This document shows positions 11,135-21,452 of a DNA stretch of 61,525 bases, one piece after another. Under the pieces are notes generated by a model that saw only the letters and a list, made by a program, of their open reading frames with translations, had not been told where the DNA came from and did not search any database. Source of the stretch: Salinarimonadaceae bacterium (GTDB lineage: Bacteria > Pseudomonadota > Alphaproteobacteria > Rhizobiales > Beijerinckiaceae); assembly GCA_007693435.1 (NCBI GenBank), contig REDO01000055.1:1-61525 (forward strand), read 5' to 3'. The position numbers were made by a program, and so were the translations under genes. The stretch's first letter is position 1; each line of letters begins with the position of its first letter.

Positions 11135-11366
11135 GATGAGCCCATTCAGCGCGCAGCGAGCGAACATGCTCGTCGATTTCGTCGAGCGAAGCGAAGTTGT
11201 TTTGTCGAAGCGCGAACATCTCGTCGAGCGACATCGGCGGCTCATCCTCCTCCGCCGCGCCCTCCACCGTCACCTCCACAGTGACGAAAGCCTCAGGGTC
11301 AAGCCCTTCGCGCAGCGGCTCGGGCAGTTCCGCTACGGGTACGTGCCGCTTCACGATCCTGTTCAT
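11124..11366 (-). CDS. Putative antitoxin partner of the PIN toxin, 80 residues
   Basis: A small acidic protein encoded immediately upstream of and overlapping the PIN toxin. It opens MNRIVKRHVPVAELP, continues through an acidic middle (EGAAEEDEPP) and ends in a charged helix (LDEIDEHVRSLRAEW). No AbrB, ribbon-helix-helix or Phd domain is obvious, so it may neutralise by binding without a classical DNA-binding domain. AGGAGGG lies 7 bases before the ATG. It begins 35 bases after yejE. Base composition dips here (31 of 60 bases G or C at 11161-11220) relative to neighbouring yej genes, in line with acquisition. The role is inferred from position. Confidence 0.65.
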   Translation of the reverse strand: MNRIVKRHVPVAELPEPLREGLDPEAFVTVEVTVEGAAEEDEPPMSLDEMFALRQNNFASLDEIDEHVRSLRAEWAHRER

Positions 11367-11401
11367 GCCTGAACCCTCCTGCCTCCCATACTACCATTCC
11401 C

Positions 11402-12598
11402 TCACGTGAAGGTCTTGCGCGGGTCGAAGGCGTCGCGCACGGCTTCGCCGACGAAGATCAAGAGCGACAGCATCAGGGCGATGATGAAGAAGCCCGTCAG
11501 CCCGAGCCAGGGCGCCTGGAGATTGGCCTTGCCCTGCGCCAGCAACTCGCCGAGCGAGGGCGAGCCGGGCGGCAGGCCGAAGCCGAGGAAGTCGAGCGAG
11601 GTCAAGGTCGTGATCGAGCCGTTGAGGATGAAGGGCAGGAAGGTCAGCGTCGCGACCATGGCGTTGGGCAGGACGTGCTTGACCATGATCTTGCCGTTCG
11701 AGAGCCCGAGCGCGCGCGCGGCGCGCACATATTCGAAATTGCGCGCGCGCAGGAATTCGGCGCGCACGACGCCCACGAGCGACACCCAGCTGAAGAGCAG
11801 GAGAATGCCGAGCAGCACCCAGAATGTCGGCGTGATGATCGAGGCGATGATGATCAGGAGATACAGGGCCGGGATCGCCGTCCAGATCTCGATGAAGCGC
11901 TGGAAAATCAGATCCGTCCAGCCGCCGAAATAGCCCTGCACCGCGCCGGCGAAGACGCCGATAACCGAGGAGATCGAGGCGAGGATCAGCCCGAAGAGCA
12001 CGGATATCCGGAACCCGTAGATCAGCCGCGCCAGCACGTCGCGGCCCTGATCGTCGGTGCCGAGCCAGTTCCATTCGATGTCCCGGCAGGTCGAGCCTCC
12101 CGTCTGCGCCGCGACGCCGGCGCATTGCGCATCGTCGAGCATCCAGGTCGGCGGCGCGGGCGCGGGGGTGGGGAGCGAGAGATTGTGCGTGGAATGATGG
12201 AATCGGATCAGCGGCCAGATCGCCCAGCCGTGCTCGTCGATCGCTTGCGCGATGAAGGGATCGCGGTAATCGGTGGTGGGCAGGAACCCGTCGTCGATGA
12301 ACTTCTCCTCCGGATAGCTGGTGACGATCGGGAACAGAAATTCGCCCTTGAACGACACCACGATCGGCCTGTCATTGGCGATCAACTCGGCCACGAGCGT
12401 CACCAAGAACAGCGCAAGGAAGATCCAGAACGACCAGTAGCCGCGCTTGTTGGCTTTGAAGTTGTCGAGCCTGCGCCGGTTGATCGGCGTGAGCCGTATC
12501 AGCCCTCGCCGGCCCTGCGGCGGCGCGAGCGCGGGCGAGGCCGCGTCTTGCGGAAGGTCGCGGGAATCGGGCGTCAGCGGGGCGGTGACAGGCTGCAT
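11402..12598 (-). CDS. yejE: Peptide ABC transporter permease YejE
   Basis: Inner-membrane permease of the yej importer, 398 residues. It has a long cytosolic and periplasmic N-terminal part with a first helix near residue 51 (WSFWIFLALFLVTL). The binding-protein-dependent transport domain follows, with further helices from about residue 200. The cytoplasmic EAA-type loop is visible (EYVRAARALGLSNGKIMVKHVLPNA). The start MQPVTAPL is set two bases after the yejB stop, which is tight operon spacing. Upstream extension into yejB would be a frame artefact. An antitoxin/toxin pair separates it from yejF. Confidence 0.94.
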   Translation of the reverse strand: MQPVTAPLTPDSRDLPQDAASPALAPPQGRRGLIRLTPINRRRLDNFKANKRGYWSFWIFLALFLVTLVAELIANDRPIVVSFKGEFLFPIVTSYPEEKFIDDGFLPTTDYRDPFIAQAIDEHGWAIWPLIRFHHSTHNLSLPTPAPAPPTWMLDDAQCAGVAAQTGGSTCRDIEWNWLGTDDQGRDVLARLIYGFRISVLFGLILASISSVIGVFAGAVQGYFGGWTDLIFQRFIEIWTAIPALYLLIIIASIITPTFWVLLGILLLFSWVSLVGVVRAEFLRARNFEYVRAARALGLSNGKIMVKHVLPNAMVATLTFLPFILNGSITTLTSLDFLGFGLPPGSPSLGELLAQGKANLQAPWLGLTGFFIIALMLSLLIFVGEAVRDAFDPRKTFT

Positions 12599-12600
12599 GC

Positions 12601-13731
12601 TCACACCTCCCGCGTTTCGAAATCGATGCGCGGATCGATCCAGACATAGGCCAGATCGGAGATAAGGTTCACGACGAGGCCGAGCAGCGAGAAGATGAAC
12701 AGCGTCGCGAACACGACGGGATAGTCGCGGTTGACGATCGATTCGAATGACAGAAGCCCAAGCCCGTCGAGGGAGAAGATCGTCTCGATCAGGAGCGCGC
12801 CCGTGAAGAAGGCGGAGATGAAGGCCCCCGGGAAACCGGCGATCACGATCAGCATGGCGTTTCGGAAGACGTGGCCGTAGAGCACCTGCCGCTCGGAAAG
12901 GCCCTTCATGCGGGCGGTGAGCACGTATTGCTTGCGGATTTCGTCGAGGAAGGAGTTCTTGGTGAGCAACGTCGTCGTCGCGAAGGCCCCGATCGCCATC
13001 GCGGTGACCGGCAGGGCGATGTGCCAGAAATAGTCGGCGATCGCCGCCGGATTCGTGACCCACTCGAGAAAGGGCATCGTGGCGTATTGCTCGGACCATA
13101 GCCCGCGCAAGGGGAATATCTGCCAGAAGGAGCCGCCGGCGAAGAGCACGATCAGCAGGATCGCGAAGAGAAAGCCCGGAATGGCGTAGCCGACGATCAC
13201 GACCGCCGAGGTCCACCAGTCGAAGGCCGTGCCGTCGCGCACCGCCTTGCGCACGCCCAGCGGAATCGAGATCGCGTAGGAGATGAGCATCATCCACAGT
13301 CCGAGCGAGATCGAGACCGGCAGTTTCTCCTTGATCAGTTCGAGCACACTGATGTCGCGAAAATAGCTCTTGCCGAAATCTAAGCGGATGTAGTTCCACA
13401 TCATCAGCGCGAATCGCTCGTGCGCCGGCTTGTCAAAGCCGAACTGCCGCTCGAGCTCGGCGATGAAGGCGGGGTCCAGCCCCTGGGCGCCGCGATAGGT
13501 AGAGGTCGTCTGGCCGCTCCCGTCGAAGCCGCCTCCCTGACCTCCGCCCATGCCGTCGCCGCCGCCGCCCGTGAAGCGCGCCGTTGCGCCGACATCCGAG
13601 CCCTGCAACTGCGCGATGACGCGCTCGACCGGGCCGCCGGGCGCGAACTGCACGATCGCGAAGGAGATCACCATGATCCCGAACAGCGTCGGGATCATCA
13701 GGAGCAGACGTCGCGCGATATAGGCGTGCAT
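12601..13731 (-). CDS. yejB: Peptide ABC transporter permease YejB
   Basis: Second permease of the importer, 376 residues with an N-terminal helix ([22 protein letters not shown]) and five further membrane segments. The EAA-type loop is [28 protein letters not shown] glycine-rich insert in the periplasmic loop ([19 protein letters not shown], near residue 55) is typical of YejB and is not an artefact. It begins 90 bases after yejA and is followed at two bases by yejE. Confidence 0.95.
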   Translation of the reverse strand: MHAYIARRLLLMIPTLFGIMVISFAIVQFAPGGPVERVIAQLQGSDVGATARFTGGGGDGMGGGQGGGFDGSGQTTSTYRGAQGLDPAFIAELERQFGFDKPAHERFALMMWNYIRLDFGKSYFRDISVLELIKEKLPVSISLGLWMMLISYAISIPLGVRKAVRDGTAFDWWTSAVVIVGYAIPGFLFAILLIVLFAGGSFWQIFPLRGLWSEQYATMPFLEWVTNPAAIADYFWHIALPVTAMAIGAFATTTLLTKNSFLDEIRKQYVLTARMKGLSERQVLYGHVFRNAMLIVIAGFPGAFISAFFTGALLIETIFSLDGLGLLSFESIVNRDYPVVFATLFIFSLLGLVVNLISDLAYVWIDPRIDFETREV

Positions 13732-13821
13732 GGTTCCCCGAGCCCGTCGTCGCGCCGGCCAGGGCGGCGCGCGCGAATCAGAATGTCGCCCCGGATACTA
13801 GGGCGAATTGTTGAAAAAGCC

Positions 13822-15654
13822 TCATACGCGCCGCACGCGCGCCGCCTTCTCCTCGTCATGCCACCAGGTCGAGAGCGAGCCGACGGAATAGAGCGGCTTC
13901 GTCTCCGGGCGGCTGAACTCGTCCCAGCGCGCCACCCAATGCGTTCCCTTGAACCACATCGGCACCCAGTAGAAGCCGGCGCGCAGCACGCGGTCGAGAG
14001 CGCGGGCGGCCACATACATCTCGTCGCGGTCGCGCGCCTCGATGACCTTCTCGACCAGCGCGTCGACGGCCTCGTTCGCGATTCCCGCGACATTCGCCGA
14101 ACCGCGCACGCCCGCGCTCGCCGATCCGAAGATGACGCGCAACTCGCCGCCCGGCGTCAGTGAGCCCCCGAAGCGGCGGGTGATGACGTCGAAATCGAAA
14201 TCGTCGATGCGGCGCTGGTATTGCGAGGCGTCGACGATGCGGAAGTTCGTCGCAATGCCGAGCGCCTGCAGGCCGCGGCTGAAATGCTGCGTATGGCGCT
14301 CGAGCGCTTGTTGGAAATCGAGGAATTCGATCGTGAAGCGCTCGCCGTTGGGCAGATACGCGTCGCGCCCCTGCCAGGTGACGCCGGCCTCGCGCAACAG
14401 CTCGGAGGCCCTGCGCAGATTGGCGCGATTCTGCGGGGTGCCGTCCGATACCGGCGGCGAGACGGCCTCCCCGAAAACCCGATCGGGAAGAATGGCGCGG
14501 AAGGGCTCCAGAAGGGCGAGCTCGTCGGGCGGCGGCGTTCCTTCCGCCTTCATGGGCGAATTCTCGAAATACGACGCCACCCGTATATAGGAATCGTACA
14601 TGAGAATCCGGTTGGCGGATTCGAAGTCGAAGGCGTAGCCCAGCGCCTCGCGGATGCGCGGATCGGCGAATTTCGCGCGGCGGGTGTTGAACCACCAGCC
14701 CTGCCGGCTCGACGGCGTCGCGTCGGGCAATTCCTCGCGCAGCACGCGCCCTTCGCGCTTGGCGGGGAAATCGTAGCCCGTGGCCCATGAGAGCGCGGTG
14801 AACTCCTCGCGGTAATTGAAGGCGCCCGATTTGAACGCCTCGAAGGCGACGTCGCGATCGCGGAAATAATCGTAGCGCACGGTGTCGAAATTGTTCTGAC
14901 CGCGCGCGACGGGAAGATCGGCCGCCCAGTAATCAGGGACGCGCTCGAACGAAACGAAACGGCCGATCTCGAAGCGGCCGAGCCTGTATGCGCCCGAGCC
15001 CAGCGGCGCTTCGAGCGTGGAGGCCGTGAAGTCGCGGCCCTCCCACCAACTCTCCGAGAAGATCGGCAACAAGGCGACGAGGATCGGCAGGTCGCGGGGA
15101 CGCCCTTGCGCGAACCGCACGACGACCACGTTCTCGCCTTCGGCCTCCGCGCCCTCGACGCCGGCGAGTTGCTGGGAAATCCCCGGATACCCCGCCTCCT
15201 TGAGAGTCAGAATCGAGAAGGCGACATCCTGGGGACGGATGCGCGAGCCGTCGTTGAAGCGCGCCTGCGGCCGCAGCCGGAACCGATAGGTCAGGCCGTC
15301 CCCGGAGCGGGCGACCGCCTCGGCGACAAGCCCATAGTGCGAATCGGGCTCGTCGGTGGCGCGCGCCATCAGGCTGTCGAAGGTGAGGCGGACGCCGACG
15401 GCCGCGTCACCCTGGAGAATATAGGGATTGAAGGAGTTGAAGGTGCCGAACATGTCGGTTCCGAAGAACCCGCCTTTCGGGGCCGCCGGATCGACATAAT
15501 CGAAATGGGCGAAGTCGGCGCCGTATTTCAGATCGCCGAATATGGACATTCCGTGCGACCACGCCTCGTCTGCCCGCGCTCGAAGCGACAGGGCGCCTGC
15601 GGCGAGGCTCGCCGCTACTCCGACGAAAAAGGTGCGGCGGTCCATAATCAGCAT
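13822..15654 (-). CDS. yejA: Periplasmic peptide-binding protein YejA
   Basis: Extracellular solute-binding protein of family 5 (610 residues) that captures peptides for YejBEF. The N-terminus MDRRTFFVGVAASLAAGAL carries a twin-arginine RRTFF motif, a hydrophobic core and an ALSLRARA-D cleavage-like end, so export by Tat is likely. Family segments such as GSGAYRLGRFEIGRFV and WATGYDFPAKREGRV follow. Start could be the ATG at 15654 (MLIMDRR) or 15645 (MDRR). It is the first gene of the yej transcript and lies 153 bases after the glutamate dehydrogenase stop. Confidence 0.94.
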   Translation of the reverse strand: MLIMDRRTFFVGVAASLAAGALSLRARADEAWSHGMSIFGDLKYGADFAHFDYVDPAAPKGGFFGTDMFGTFNSFNPYILQGDAAVGVRLTFDSLMARATDEPDSHYGLVAEAVARSGDGLTYRFRLRPQARFNDGSRIRPQDVAFSILTLKEAGYPGISQQLAGVEGAEAEGENVVVVRFAQGRPRDLPILVALLPIFSESWWEGRDFTASTLEAPLGSGAYRLGRFEIGRFVSFERVPDYWAADLPVARGQNNFDTVRYDYFRDRDVAFEAFKSGAFNYREEFTALSWATGYDFPAKREGRVLREELPDATPSSRQGWWFNTRRAKFADPRIREALGYAFDFESANRILMYDSYIRVASYFENSPMKAEGTPPPDELALLEPFRAILPDRVFGEAVSPPVSDGTPQNRANLRRASELLREAGVTWQGRDAYLPNGERFTIEFLDFQQALERHTQHFSRGLQALGIATNFRIVDASQYQRRIDDFDFDVITRRFGGSLTPGGELRVIFGSASAGVRGSANVAGIANEAVDALVEKVIEARDRDEMYVAARALDRVLRAGFYWVPMWFKGTHWVARWDEFSRPETKPLYSVGSLSTWWHDEEKAARVRRV

Positions 15655-15807
15655 CGTCCGTTTTCCCCTTGACTGGCGCGGGCGCGCGCTTCGCTTACCG
15701 TGATATGTCCGCGCGATCATGGCGATAATGGCGCGGCCGGCCGCGAGTGTCGACGCCCGCGACGATGGGTCGCCGCGAGAATCGGTCTCGAACCCGCCTT
15801 GCGCGGA

Positions 15808-18800
15808 TCAATCCCGCGCGAGGTCGCCGAGCAGGCTCGCCGCGACGGTGAGCTTGGAGAGCGTCAGGCCCGAGGAGACCATGCCGTCGACGGCGCTGCG
15901 GATGCGCCCGGCGTCTCCGCCCCGCGACTGCGCCCAGGTCTCGACCGCCTCGGCCCCCGATAGCCCCAGCGCCTGAGCCGCGATCTCCGCCGTCAGCCGG
16001 CGATGGGCGTTCGCTACGCCGCCGACCGCGCGGTCGAGGGCGAGACCGTCGTAGTAGTCGGAGACGGTGACGTCGCGGCCCTGCGCGACGAGGGCGCCGA
16101 GCTTGAAGGCGTCGTCGACGGCGAAATAGGTCGCCGCGATCTCCGAGATCGGACGCCCCAGATCGCCGGCGATCTGCACGATGTCCGGCCCGGCGGCGAG
16201 GATGGGCAGGGCGGCGACACTCTCGGCGAAATCGCCTTCGATCCCCTCGCTCGCGAGCCCGGCGGCGTCGGCGCGCCATTGCTTGAGCGCTGCGGCGGGC
16301 AGAATGTCGGGCAGCGCGGTCCTAAGCTCCTCGAGACCGTCGGCGAAGCGGCGAAGGATCGCATCGAGAGGCTCGGCGCCGAAATCGACGTTGCGGATGA
16401 ACCAGGTCATCCGGTTGAGCGCGAGATCCTGCACCTGCGCGTAGAGCTTGAGCTGGAGTTCGCCCTGGATACGCGTGTCGTAGCCGTCGATGCCGAGGTA
16501 GAGCGCGTTCGTGCCGAAGGTTTCCCGCACGGCCGCATAGGCGGCGGCGATGGTCGGCGCGTCGGCGCCCGTCTCGTCGACGAGCCGGGCGATCACGGCC
16601 GGGCCGCAGCGGTTGACGATCGCGTTCGACAATTGCGTCGCGATGATCTCGCGCCGCAGCCGATGCTCCTCGATCGTGTCGGGGAAGCGCTCGCGCATCT
16701 CGGCGGGGAAGTAGCGCTGCAATTCGCGGCCGAGATAGGGATCGTCGGGCACGGAGCTGTCCAGAAGCCGGTCATAGAGCGACAGCTTGGCGTAGGCGAT
16801 GAGCACCGCGATCTCGGGGCGCGTCAACGCCTCGCCGCGCATGGAGCGCTCGGTCAGCGCGCCGTCGTCGGGCAGGTGTTCGACCGCTCGGTCGAGGAGA
16901 CCCTCCTGCTCCAGCATCTGCATGAGACGGCGGGCGAAGCCGATATCGGCGACCCCGCGGCGCTCGGCGAGGGAGACGGAGAGCGACTGGAGGTAGTTGT
17001 TGCGCAGGACGAGCCGCGCGATCTCCTCGGTCATCTCGGCGAGCAGCGCGCTGCGCGCGGCGGCGTCGAGGCGACCGTCGCGCTCGGCCCGGGTCAGCGC
17101 GATCTTGATGTTGACCTCGACGTCGGAAGTGTTCACGCCCGCCGAATTGTCAATCGCGTCGGTGTTCAGACGCACGCCCGACCGCGCCGCCTCGATGCGG
17201 CCGAGCTGCGTGGCGCCGAGATTGGCGCCCTCGCCGATCACGCGCGCGCGCAGCTGCTCGCCGGTGACGCGCAGCGAATCGTTCGCGCGGTCGCCCACCT
17301 GATCGTCGGTTTCGCTCGTCGCCCGGATATACGTTCCGATGCCGCCGAACCAGAGCAGATCGACGCGCATCTTCAGGATGGCGCGCATCAGTTCCTGCGG
17401 CGTCGCGCGCTCCTTGTCGAGGTCGAGCAGGGCGCGGATCTCGGGAGTGAGCGTGATCGATTTCGACTGGCGCGGGAAAACGCCGCCGCCCTTGGAGATC
17501 AGCGATTTGTCGTAATCCTGCCAGCTGGAGCGAGGCATGTCGAAAAGACGCTTACGCTCGGTCCAGGAGGCGGCCGGGTCGGGATCGGGGTCGATGAAGA
17601 TGTCGCGGTGGTCGAAAGCCGCGACGAGCTTGAGCGTCTTCGAGAGCAGCATGCCGTTGCCGAAGACGTCGCCGGACATGTCGCCGACGCCCGCGACGGT
17701 GACCGGCTCGCTCTGGATATCCACGTCGATTTCGCGGAAATGGCGTTTCACCGCCTCCCACGCGCCGCGGGCGGTGATTCCCATCTTCTTGTGGTCGTAG
17801 CCGTTGGAGCCGCCGGAGGCGAAGGCGTCGCCGAGCCAGTGGCCCTTCTCCAGCGAGAGCGCGTTGGCGGTGTCGGAAAACGTCGCCGTGCCCTTGTCGG
17901 CGGCGACGACGAGATAGGGGTCGTCGCCGTCGTGACGGACGGTGTCCGCGGGGGGGACGGTCTCGCCGTCGACGATGTCGTCGGTCATCTGCAGGAGCGT
18001 CCGGATGAAGATGCGGTAGCTCTCCGTGCCCTCCTCGATCCAGGCCTGACGCTCGCTTGCCGGCGGCAATTGCTTGGGCACGAAGCCGCCCTTGGCGCCG
18101 ACGGGAACGATCACAGCGTTCTTCACCTGCTGGGCCTTGACGAGGCCCAGAACTTCGGTGCGGAAATCCTGCGGCCGGTCCGACCAGCGAAGGCCTCCGC
18201 GCGCCACCTTGCCGTAGCGCATGTGCACGCCCTCGACACGCGGGCTGTAGACGAAGATCTCGTAGAGCGGACGCGGCAGCGGCATCTCTTCGACGCGGGC
18301 GCACTGGAACTTGAAGGCGATCGTCGCACGCGGATGCCCCTTGTCGTCGATCTGGAAGAAGTTCGTCCGAAGGGCCGCCTCGACGAGGTTCATGAAGCGG
18401 CGCAGAATGCGGTCGTCGTCGAGGCTCGACACGTCGGCGAGCGCCCCCTCGATCGCTTCTCGAACGCGCGCCTGCGCCTCCTCGCGCTTGCCCTTGTCCG
18501 CGACGCGCGGATCGAAGCGGGCGTAGAAGTAATCGACGATGAGTCGCGCGATGGCGCCGTGGCGGGCGAGCGTGTCCGCGAGATAGTCCTGCGCATAGGC
18601 GATGCGCACCTGCCTCAGATAGCGCGCGAGAGCGCGCACCATGGCGACGTCGCGCCAGCCCAGCCCCGCCTCGATGACGAGCTTGTTGAAGCCGTCGGAT
18701 TCCACGAGCCCCCGGAAGAGCGACTGAAGCGCCGCCTCGATGGGACGCTCGATGGTCGCAATGTCGAGTTCGCCGCCGGCGGCGCGTTCGAGCGCCATGT

Positions 18801-20640
18801 CGTGCAGCCACACGCGCCCGTCTTCCGGCGCGCCCGCCGGGACGATTCGGTAAGTGCGTTCGTTGACGACGCGGAAGCCCAGATTTTCGAGGAGCGGCAC
18901 CCGCTCGGAAAGCGGCAGGCTCACCCCGCGCGAGAAGACCTTGAGGCTGACGCGGGTCGGCGGATCTCCCTCGCGGCGATAGAGGTCCACCGCGCGCGGA
19001 CGCTCGCGGGACAGGCGTTCGAGCGAACCGATGTCCCGGATCGCGTAGCGCGCATCGAAGGCCTCGCGATAGGCGGCGTTGAAGGCCTCGCCGTAGCGGG
19101 CGCCGTATTTTCGCGCCCGCAACCCGCCCGTCTCTTCGAGAAGGGCTTCGCGCAGGGCGTCGCCCCAGGTTCTGGCGATGGCCGCGACGCCCTGCTCGAG
19201 GGTTGCGCGGTCGACCACGGGCGTCGCGCCCTCCTCCCGGCCGATGATCACGTGGGTGCGCGCGAGGGTCCCCTCCGGATAGGCCGGATAGGCCGCCGAG
19301 ACGCGACCCTGATAGAGACTCGCCAGAAATTCGGCGACGCGGCGGCGCACGGTCGTGTCGTAGCGGTCCTTCGGTATGAAAACGAGCACGGAGACGAAGC
19401 GGTCGAACTGGTCGGGACGCGAGAGGACGCGCACGCGCGGCCGGTCCGCCAGGCTCATGATCTCCAGCGCGAATTCATAGAGCGTGTCTTCATCGACCTG
19501 GAAGAGCTCGTCGCGCGGATAATTCTCCAGAACGGTGAGGAGCGCGCGCCCGGCGTGGCTCTTGGGGTCGAACTCGGCCCGATCGAGGATCTTGCGCACC
19601 TTGTGGCGCAGGAAAGGGATGTTGGCGGTCGAGCCTGTATAGACATTCGAGGTGAACAGGCCGACGACCCGCAATTCGCCTTCAAGCGCTCCGTCCACCG
19701 AGAAGAGCTTCACGCCGATATAATCGAGATGCACCCGCCGGTGGACGCGCGACTTGACGTTGGCCTTGGTGATGATAAGGGCGCGCGGCTTCTGGAGAAA
19801 TTCCCTGATCTCGGGCGTCATCGTGACGAGTTCCGTCCCGCGCCGCAGCACCTTGACGCCGGGATCGCGCAGGATGCCCAGTCCCGAGCCATCGACCACG
19901 TCAGCTGCGGCGTCGCCGTCGGGGAAGCGGTATTCGCGCAGGCCGAGAATGGTGAAGTTGTCGTTCACGATCCAGTCGAGGAAGGCGAGCGCCTCTGCGT
20001 TCTCGTCGGCCGGAAAGTGCGGCGGCCCCTCGCGATAGTCGCCGATCACGTCGATGAGGCGCGAGCGCATCTGCGGCCAGTCGTTCACAGCGACGGCGAC
20101 GTCATCGTAGACGCGCTCAAGCCCGATCACGAGACGGGCGCGGGCCTGCTCGTCGTCGATCCTGTCGATATGGATGTGGATCAGGCTCTCGTGCTGCATC
20201 GAGGGGGAGCGCAGCGCCGTAGCCTCCCCGTAGATGTCGAGCAGTTGCCCGGCGTCGTCGCGCTTCACGGCCAGGATGGGATGGACGACGAGATGCGGCT
20301 CGTAGCCTTGCTCGACGATTTCGGCCAAAGTGGAATCGAGCAGGAAGGGCATGTCGTCGTTGACGACCTGAATGACGGTGAGCTGGCGTGTCCGTTCGCC
20401 CCGATCGTGGTCGAAATCGATCAGCCGGACGTCGCGCGCGCCGGTCAGACGAGGGCTCAGGAGGTGTTCGTGCGCGAGGCTGGCGAGCGTGGCGAGGGCG
20501 TCGGGCTCGTATCGCGAGACGTCCTCGACGGGCGCGCGGGCGAACAGATCGGCCACCATGCCGGGCGGGGTGTGGCGCCGGGTCCGGTCGGCGAGGGCTT
20601 CTGACGCTGCCTTGAGGGAATCGGCCTTGTCGCGGGTCAT
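15808..20640 (-). CDS. gdh2: NAD-specific glutamate dehydrogenase, large (GDH-180 class)
   Basis: Deaminates glutamate to 2-oxoglutarate and ammonium with NAD. The 1610-residue length matches the large bacterial class, with an N-terminal ACT-like regulatory half and a catalytic domain from about residue 780. Catalytic features include GLRWSDRPQDFRTEVLGLVKAQQ, the lysine segment VGAKGGFVPKQ near 850 and the nucleotide-binding stretch GDMSGDVFGNGMLL near 990. In context it carries carbon from PutA into the TCA cycle. A 1533-residue open frame lies antisense across nearly the whole gene and is treated as a composition artefact. Confidence 0.96.
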   Translation of the reverse strand: MTRDKADSLKAASEALADRTRRHTPPGMVADLFARAPVEDVSRYEPDALATLASLAHEHLLSPRLTGARDVRLIDFDHDRGERTRQLTVIQVVNDDMPFLLDSTLAEIVEQGYEPHLVVHPILAVKRDDAGQLLDIYGEATALRSPSMQHESLIHIHIDRIDDEQARARLVIGLERVYDDVAVAVNDWPQMRSRLIDVIGDYREGPPHFPADENAEALAFLDWIVNDNFTILGLREYRFPDGDAAADVVDGSGLGILRDPGVKVLRRGTELVTMTPEIREFLQKPRALIITKANVKSRVHRRVHLDYIGVKLFSVDGALEGELRVVGLFTSNVYTGSTANIPFLRHKVRKILDRAEFDPKSHAGRALLTVLENYPRDELFQVDEDTLYEFALEIMSLADRPRVRVLSRPDQFDRFVSVLVFIPKDRYDTTVRRRVAEFLASLYQGRVSAAYPAYPEGTLARTHVIIGREEGATPVVDRATLEQGVAAIARTWGDALREALLEETGGLRARKYGARYGEAFNAAYREAFDARYAIRDIGSLERLSRERPRAVDLYRREGDPPTRVSLKVFSRGVSLPLSERVPLLENLGFRVVNERTYRIVPAGAPEDGRVWLHDMALERAAGGELDIATIERPIEAALQSLFRGLVESDGFNKLVIEAGLGWRDVAMVRALARYLRQVRIAYAQDYLADTLARHGAIARLIVDYFYARFDPRVADKGKREEAQARVREAIEGALADVSSLDDDRILRRFMNLVEAALRTNFFQIDDKGHPRATIAFKFQCARVEEMPLPRPLYEIFVYSPRVEGVHMRYGKVARGGLRWSDRPQDFRTEVLGLVKAQQVKNAVIVPVGAKGGFVPKQLPPASERQAWIEEGTESYRIFIRTLLQMTDDIVDGETVPPADTVRHDGDDPYLVVAADKGTATFSDTANALSLEKGHWLGDAFASGGSNGYDHKKMGITARGAWEAVKRHFREIDVDIQSEPVTVAGVGDMSGDVFGNGMLLSKTLKLVAAFDHRDIFIDPDPDPAASWTERKRLFDMPRSSWQDYDKSLISKGGGVFPRQSKSITLTPEIRALLDLDKERATPQELMRAILKMRVDLLWFGGIGTYIRATSETDDQVGDRANDSLRVTGEQLRARVIGEGANLGATQLGRIEAARSGVRLNTDAIDNSAGVNTSDVEVNIKIALTRAERDGRLDAAARSALLAEMTEEIARLVLRNNYLQSLSVSLAERRGVADIGFARRLMQMLEQEGLLDRAVEHLPDDGALTERSMRGEALTRPEIAVLIAYAKLSLYDRLLDSSVPDDPYLGRELQRYFPAEMRERFPDTIEEHRLRREIIATQLSNAIVNRCGPAVIARLVDETGADAPTIAAAYAAVRETFGTNALYLGIDGYDTRIQGELQLKLYAQVQDLALNRMTWFIRNVDFGAEPLDAILRRFADGLEELRTALPDILPAAALKQWRADAAGLASEGIEGDFAESVAALPILAAGPDIVQIAGDLGRPISEIAATYFAVDDAFKLGALVAQGRDVTVSDYYDGLALDRAVGGVANAHRRLTAEIAAQALGLSGAEAVETWAQSRGGDAGRIRSAVDGMVSSGLTLSKLTVAASLLGDLARD

Positions 20641-20798
20641 GATGCTGGAAACCTTCTCGCCTGCTTGGTCTGCGCCTGGGCGCGCGCCTCATCGACTGAG
20701 CGCGAGCGTTCGCATAGGAGAAGCCGCGCTTCAACCGGAGACGTAGGTATAAACCTGATCCGATATCAATCCTGCAACAGATCCGCGGAGGAAGCAGC
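20641..20798. promoter_or_regulatory. Divergent region between glutamate dehydrogenase and AhpD-like gene
   Basis: These 158 bases separate two divergent genes and should carry both promoters. GGAGGA at about 20787 is the ribosome site of the plus-strand gene. TATAAA near 20749 is a possible -10-like element but no matching -35 is convincing. Confidence 0.35.
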
Positions 20799-21446
20799 AT
20801 GAATGCGCGTGATTCGGGCCCGTCCGGGGGGAAAAAGGGCGCCTACAAGCCGCAATCCGGGGAAATTCCGCTCCGGCAGGACGATGCCGGGCGGGTCACG
20901 GCCCTTGATCTGCCGCCTGGCGAGCTGTCGCCGGAAATGACCGCCTATCTCGCGAAATGCGACGAAAAGTTGGGTTTCGTTCCCAACGTGCTGCGCGCCT
21001 ACGCCCATGATGACGCCAAGCTCGCGACCTTCGCCGGGCTCTATAACGACCTGATGCTGGCGCCGTCCGGCCTCTCGAAGCTGGAGCGAGAAATGATCGC
21101 CGTGGTCGTCTCCGCGACCAACCGCTGCTTCTACTGCGTCAGCGCGCATGGCGCCGCCGTGCGCCAATATTCCGGTGATCCGGTTCTCGGCGAACTGTTG
21201 GCGATCAACTACCGGGCCGCCGATCTCTCGGCCCGCCACCGCGCGATGCTCGATTTCGCGCTCAAGCTGACGGAGCAGCCCTGGAGCGTCGAGGAAGAGG
21301 ACCGCGAGCGGCTGCGGGCCGCAGGCTTCAGCGACCGCGACATCTGGGACGTCGCGGCCGTCGCCTCGTTCTTCAACATGTCGAACCGCATGGCCTCGGC
21401 GATCGACATGCGCCCCAACCCGGAATATCACGGACAGGGACGCTGA
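20799..21446 (+). CDS. Peroxidase-related enzyme, AhpD / carboxymuconolactone decarboxylase fold
   Basis: The 215-residue protein carries the AhpD-type redox motif TNRCFYCVSAHG near residue 110: a CxxC with a nearby histidine, characteristic of alkylhydroperoxidase-like proteins. It has the flanking helices of the uncharacterised peroxidase-related enzyme family. A GGAGGA ribosome site precedes the ATG. It is divergent from the NAD-glutamate dehydrogenase and convergent with cysK (6 bases apart). Thiol-based peroxide defence is the family expectation; the physiological substrate is not known. Confidence 0.87.
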   Translation: MNARDSGPSGGKKGAYKPQSGEIPLRQDDAGRVTALDLPPGELSPEMTAYLAKCDEKLGFVPNVLRAYAHDDAKLATFAGLYNDLMLAPSGLSKLEREMIAVVVSATNRCFYCVSAHGAAVRQYSGDPVLGELLAINYRAADLSARHRAMLDFALKLTEQPWSVEEEDRERLRAAGFSDRDIWDVAAVASFFNMSNRMASAIDMRPNPEYHGQGR

Positions 21447-21452
21447 GCCGGC

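Noticed and set aside
13420-13600. Glycine-rich stretch in YejB as a possible assembly error
   Set aside because: YejB proteins normally carry a low-complexity glycine-rich periplasmic insert here, and the frame stays intact.
16003-20604. A 1533-residue plus-strand open frame antisense to glutamate dehydrogenase
   Set aside because: It lies almost wholly within a well-supported gene on the other strand, shows no domain, and its residue mix (rich in D, R, E, V, H, L) is what high-GC codon bias produces antisense.
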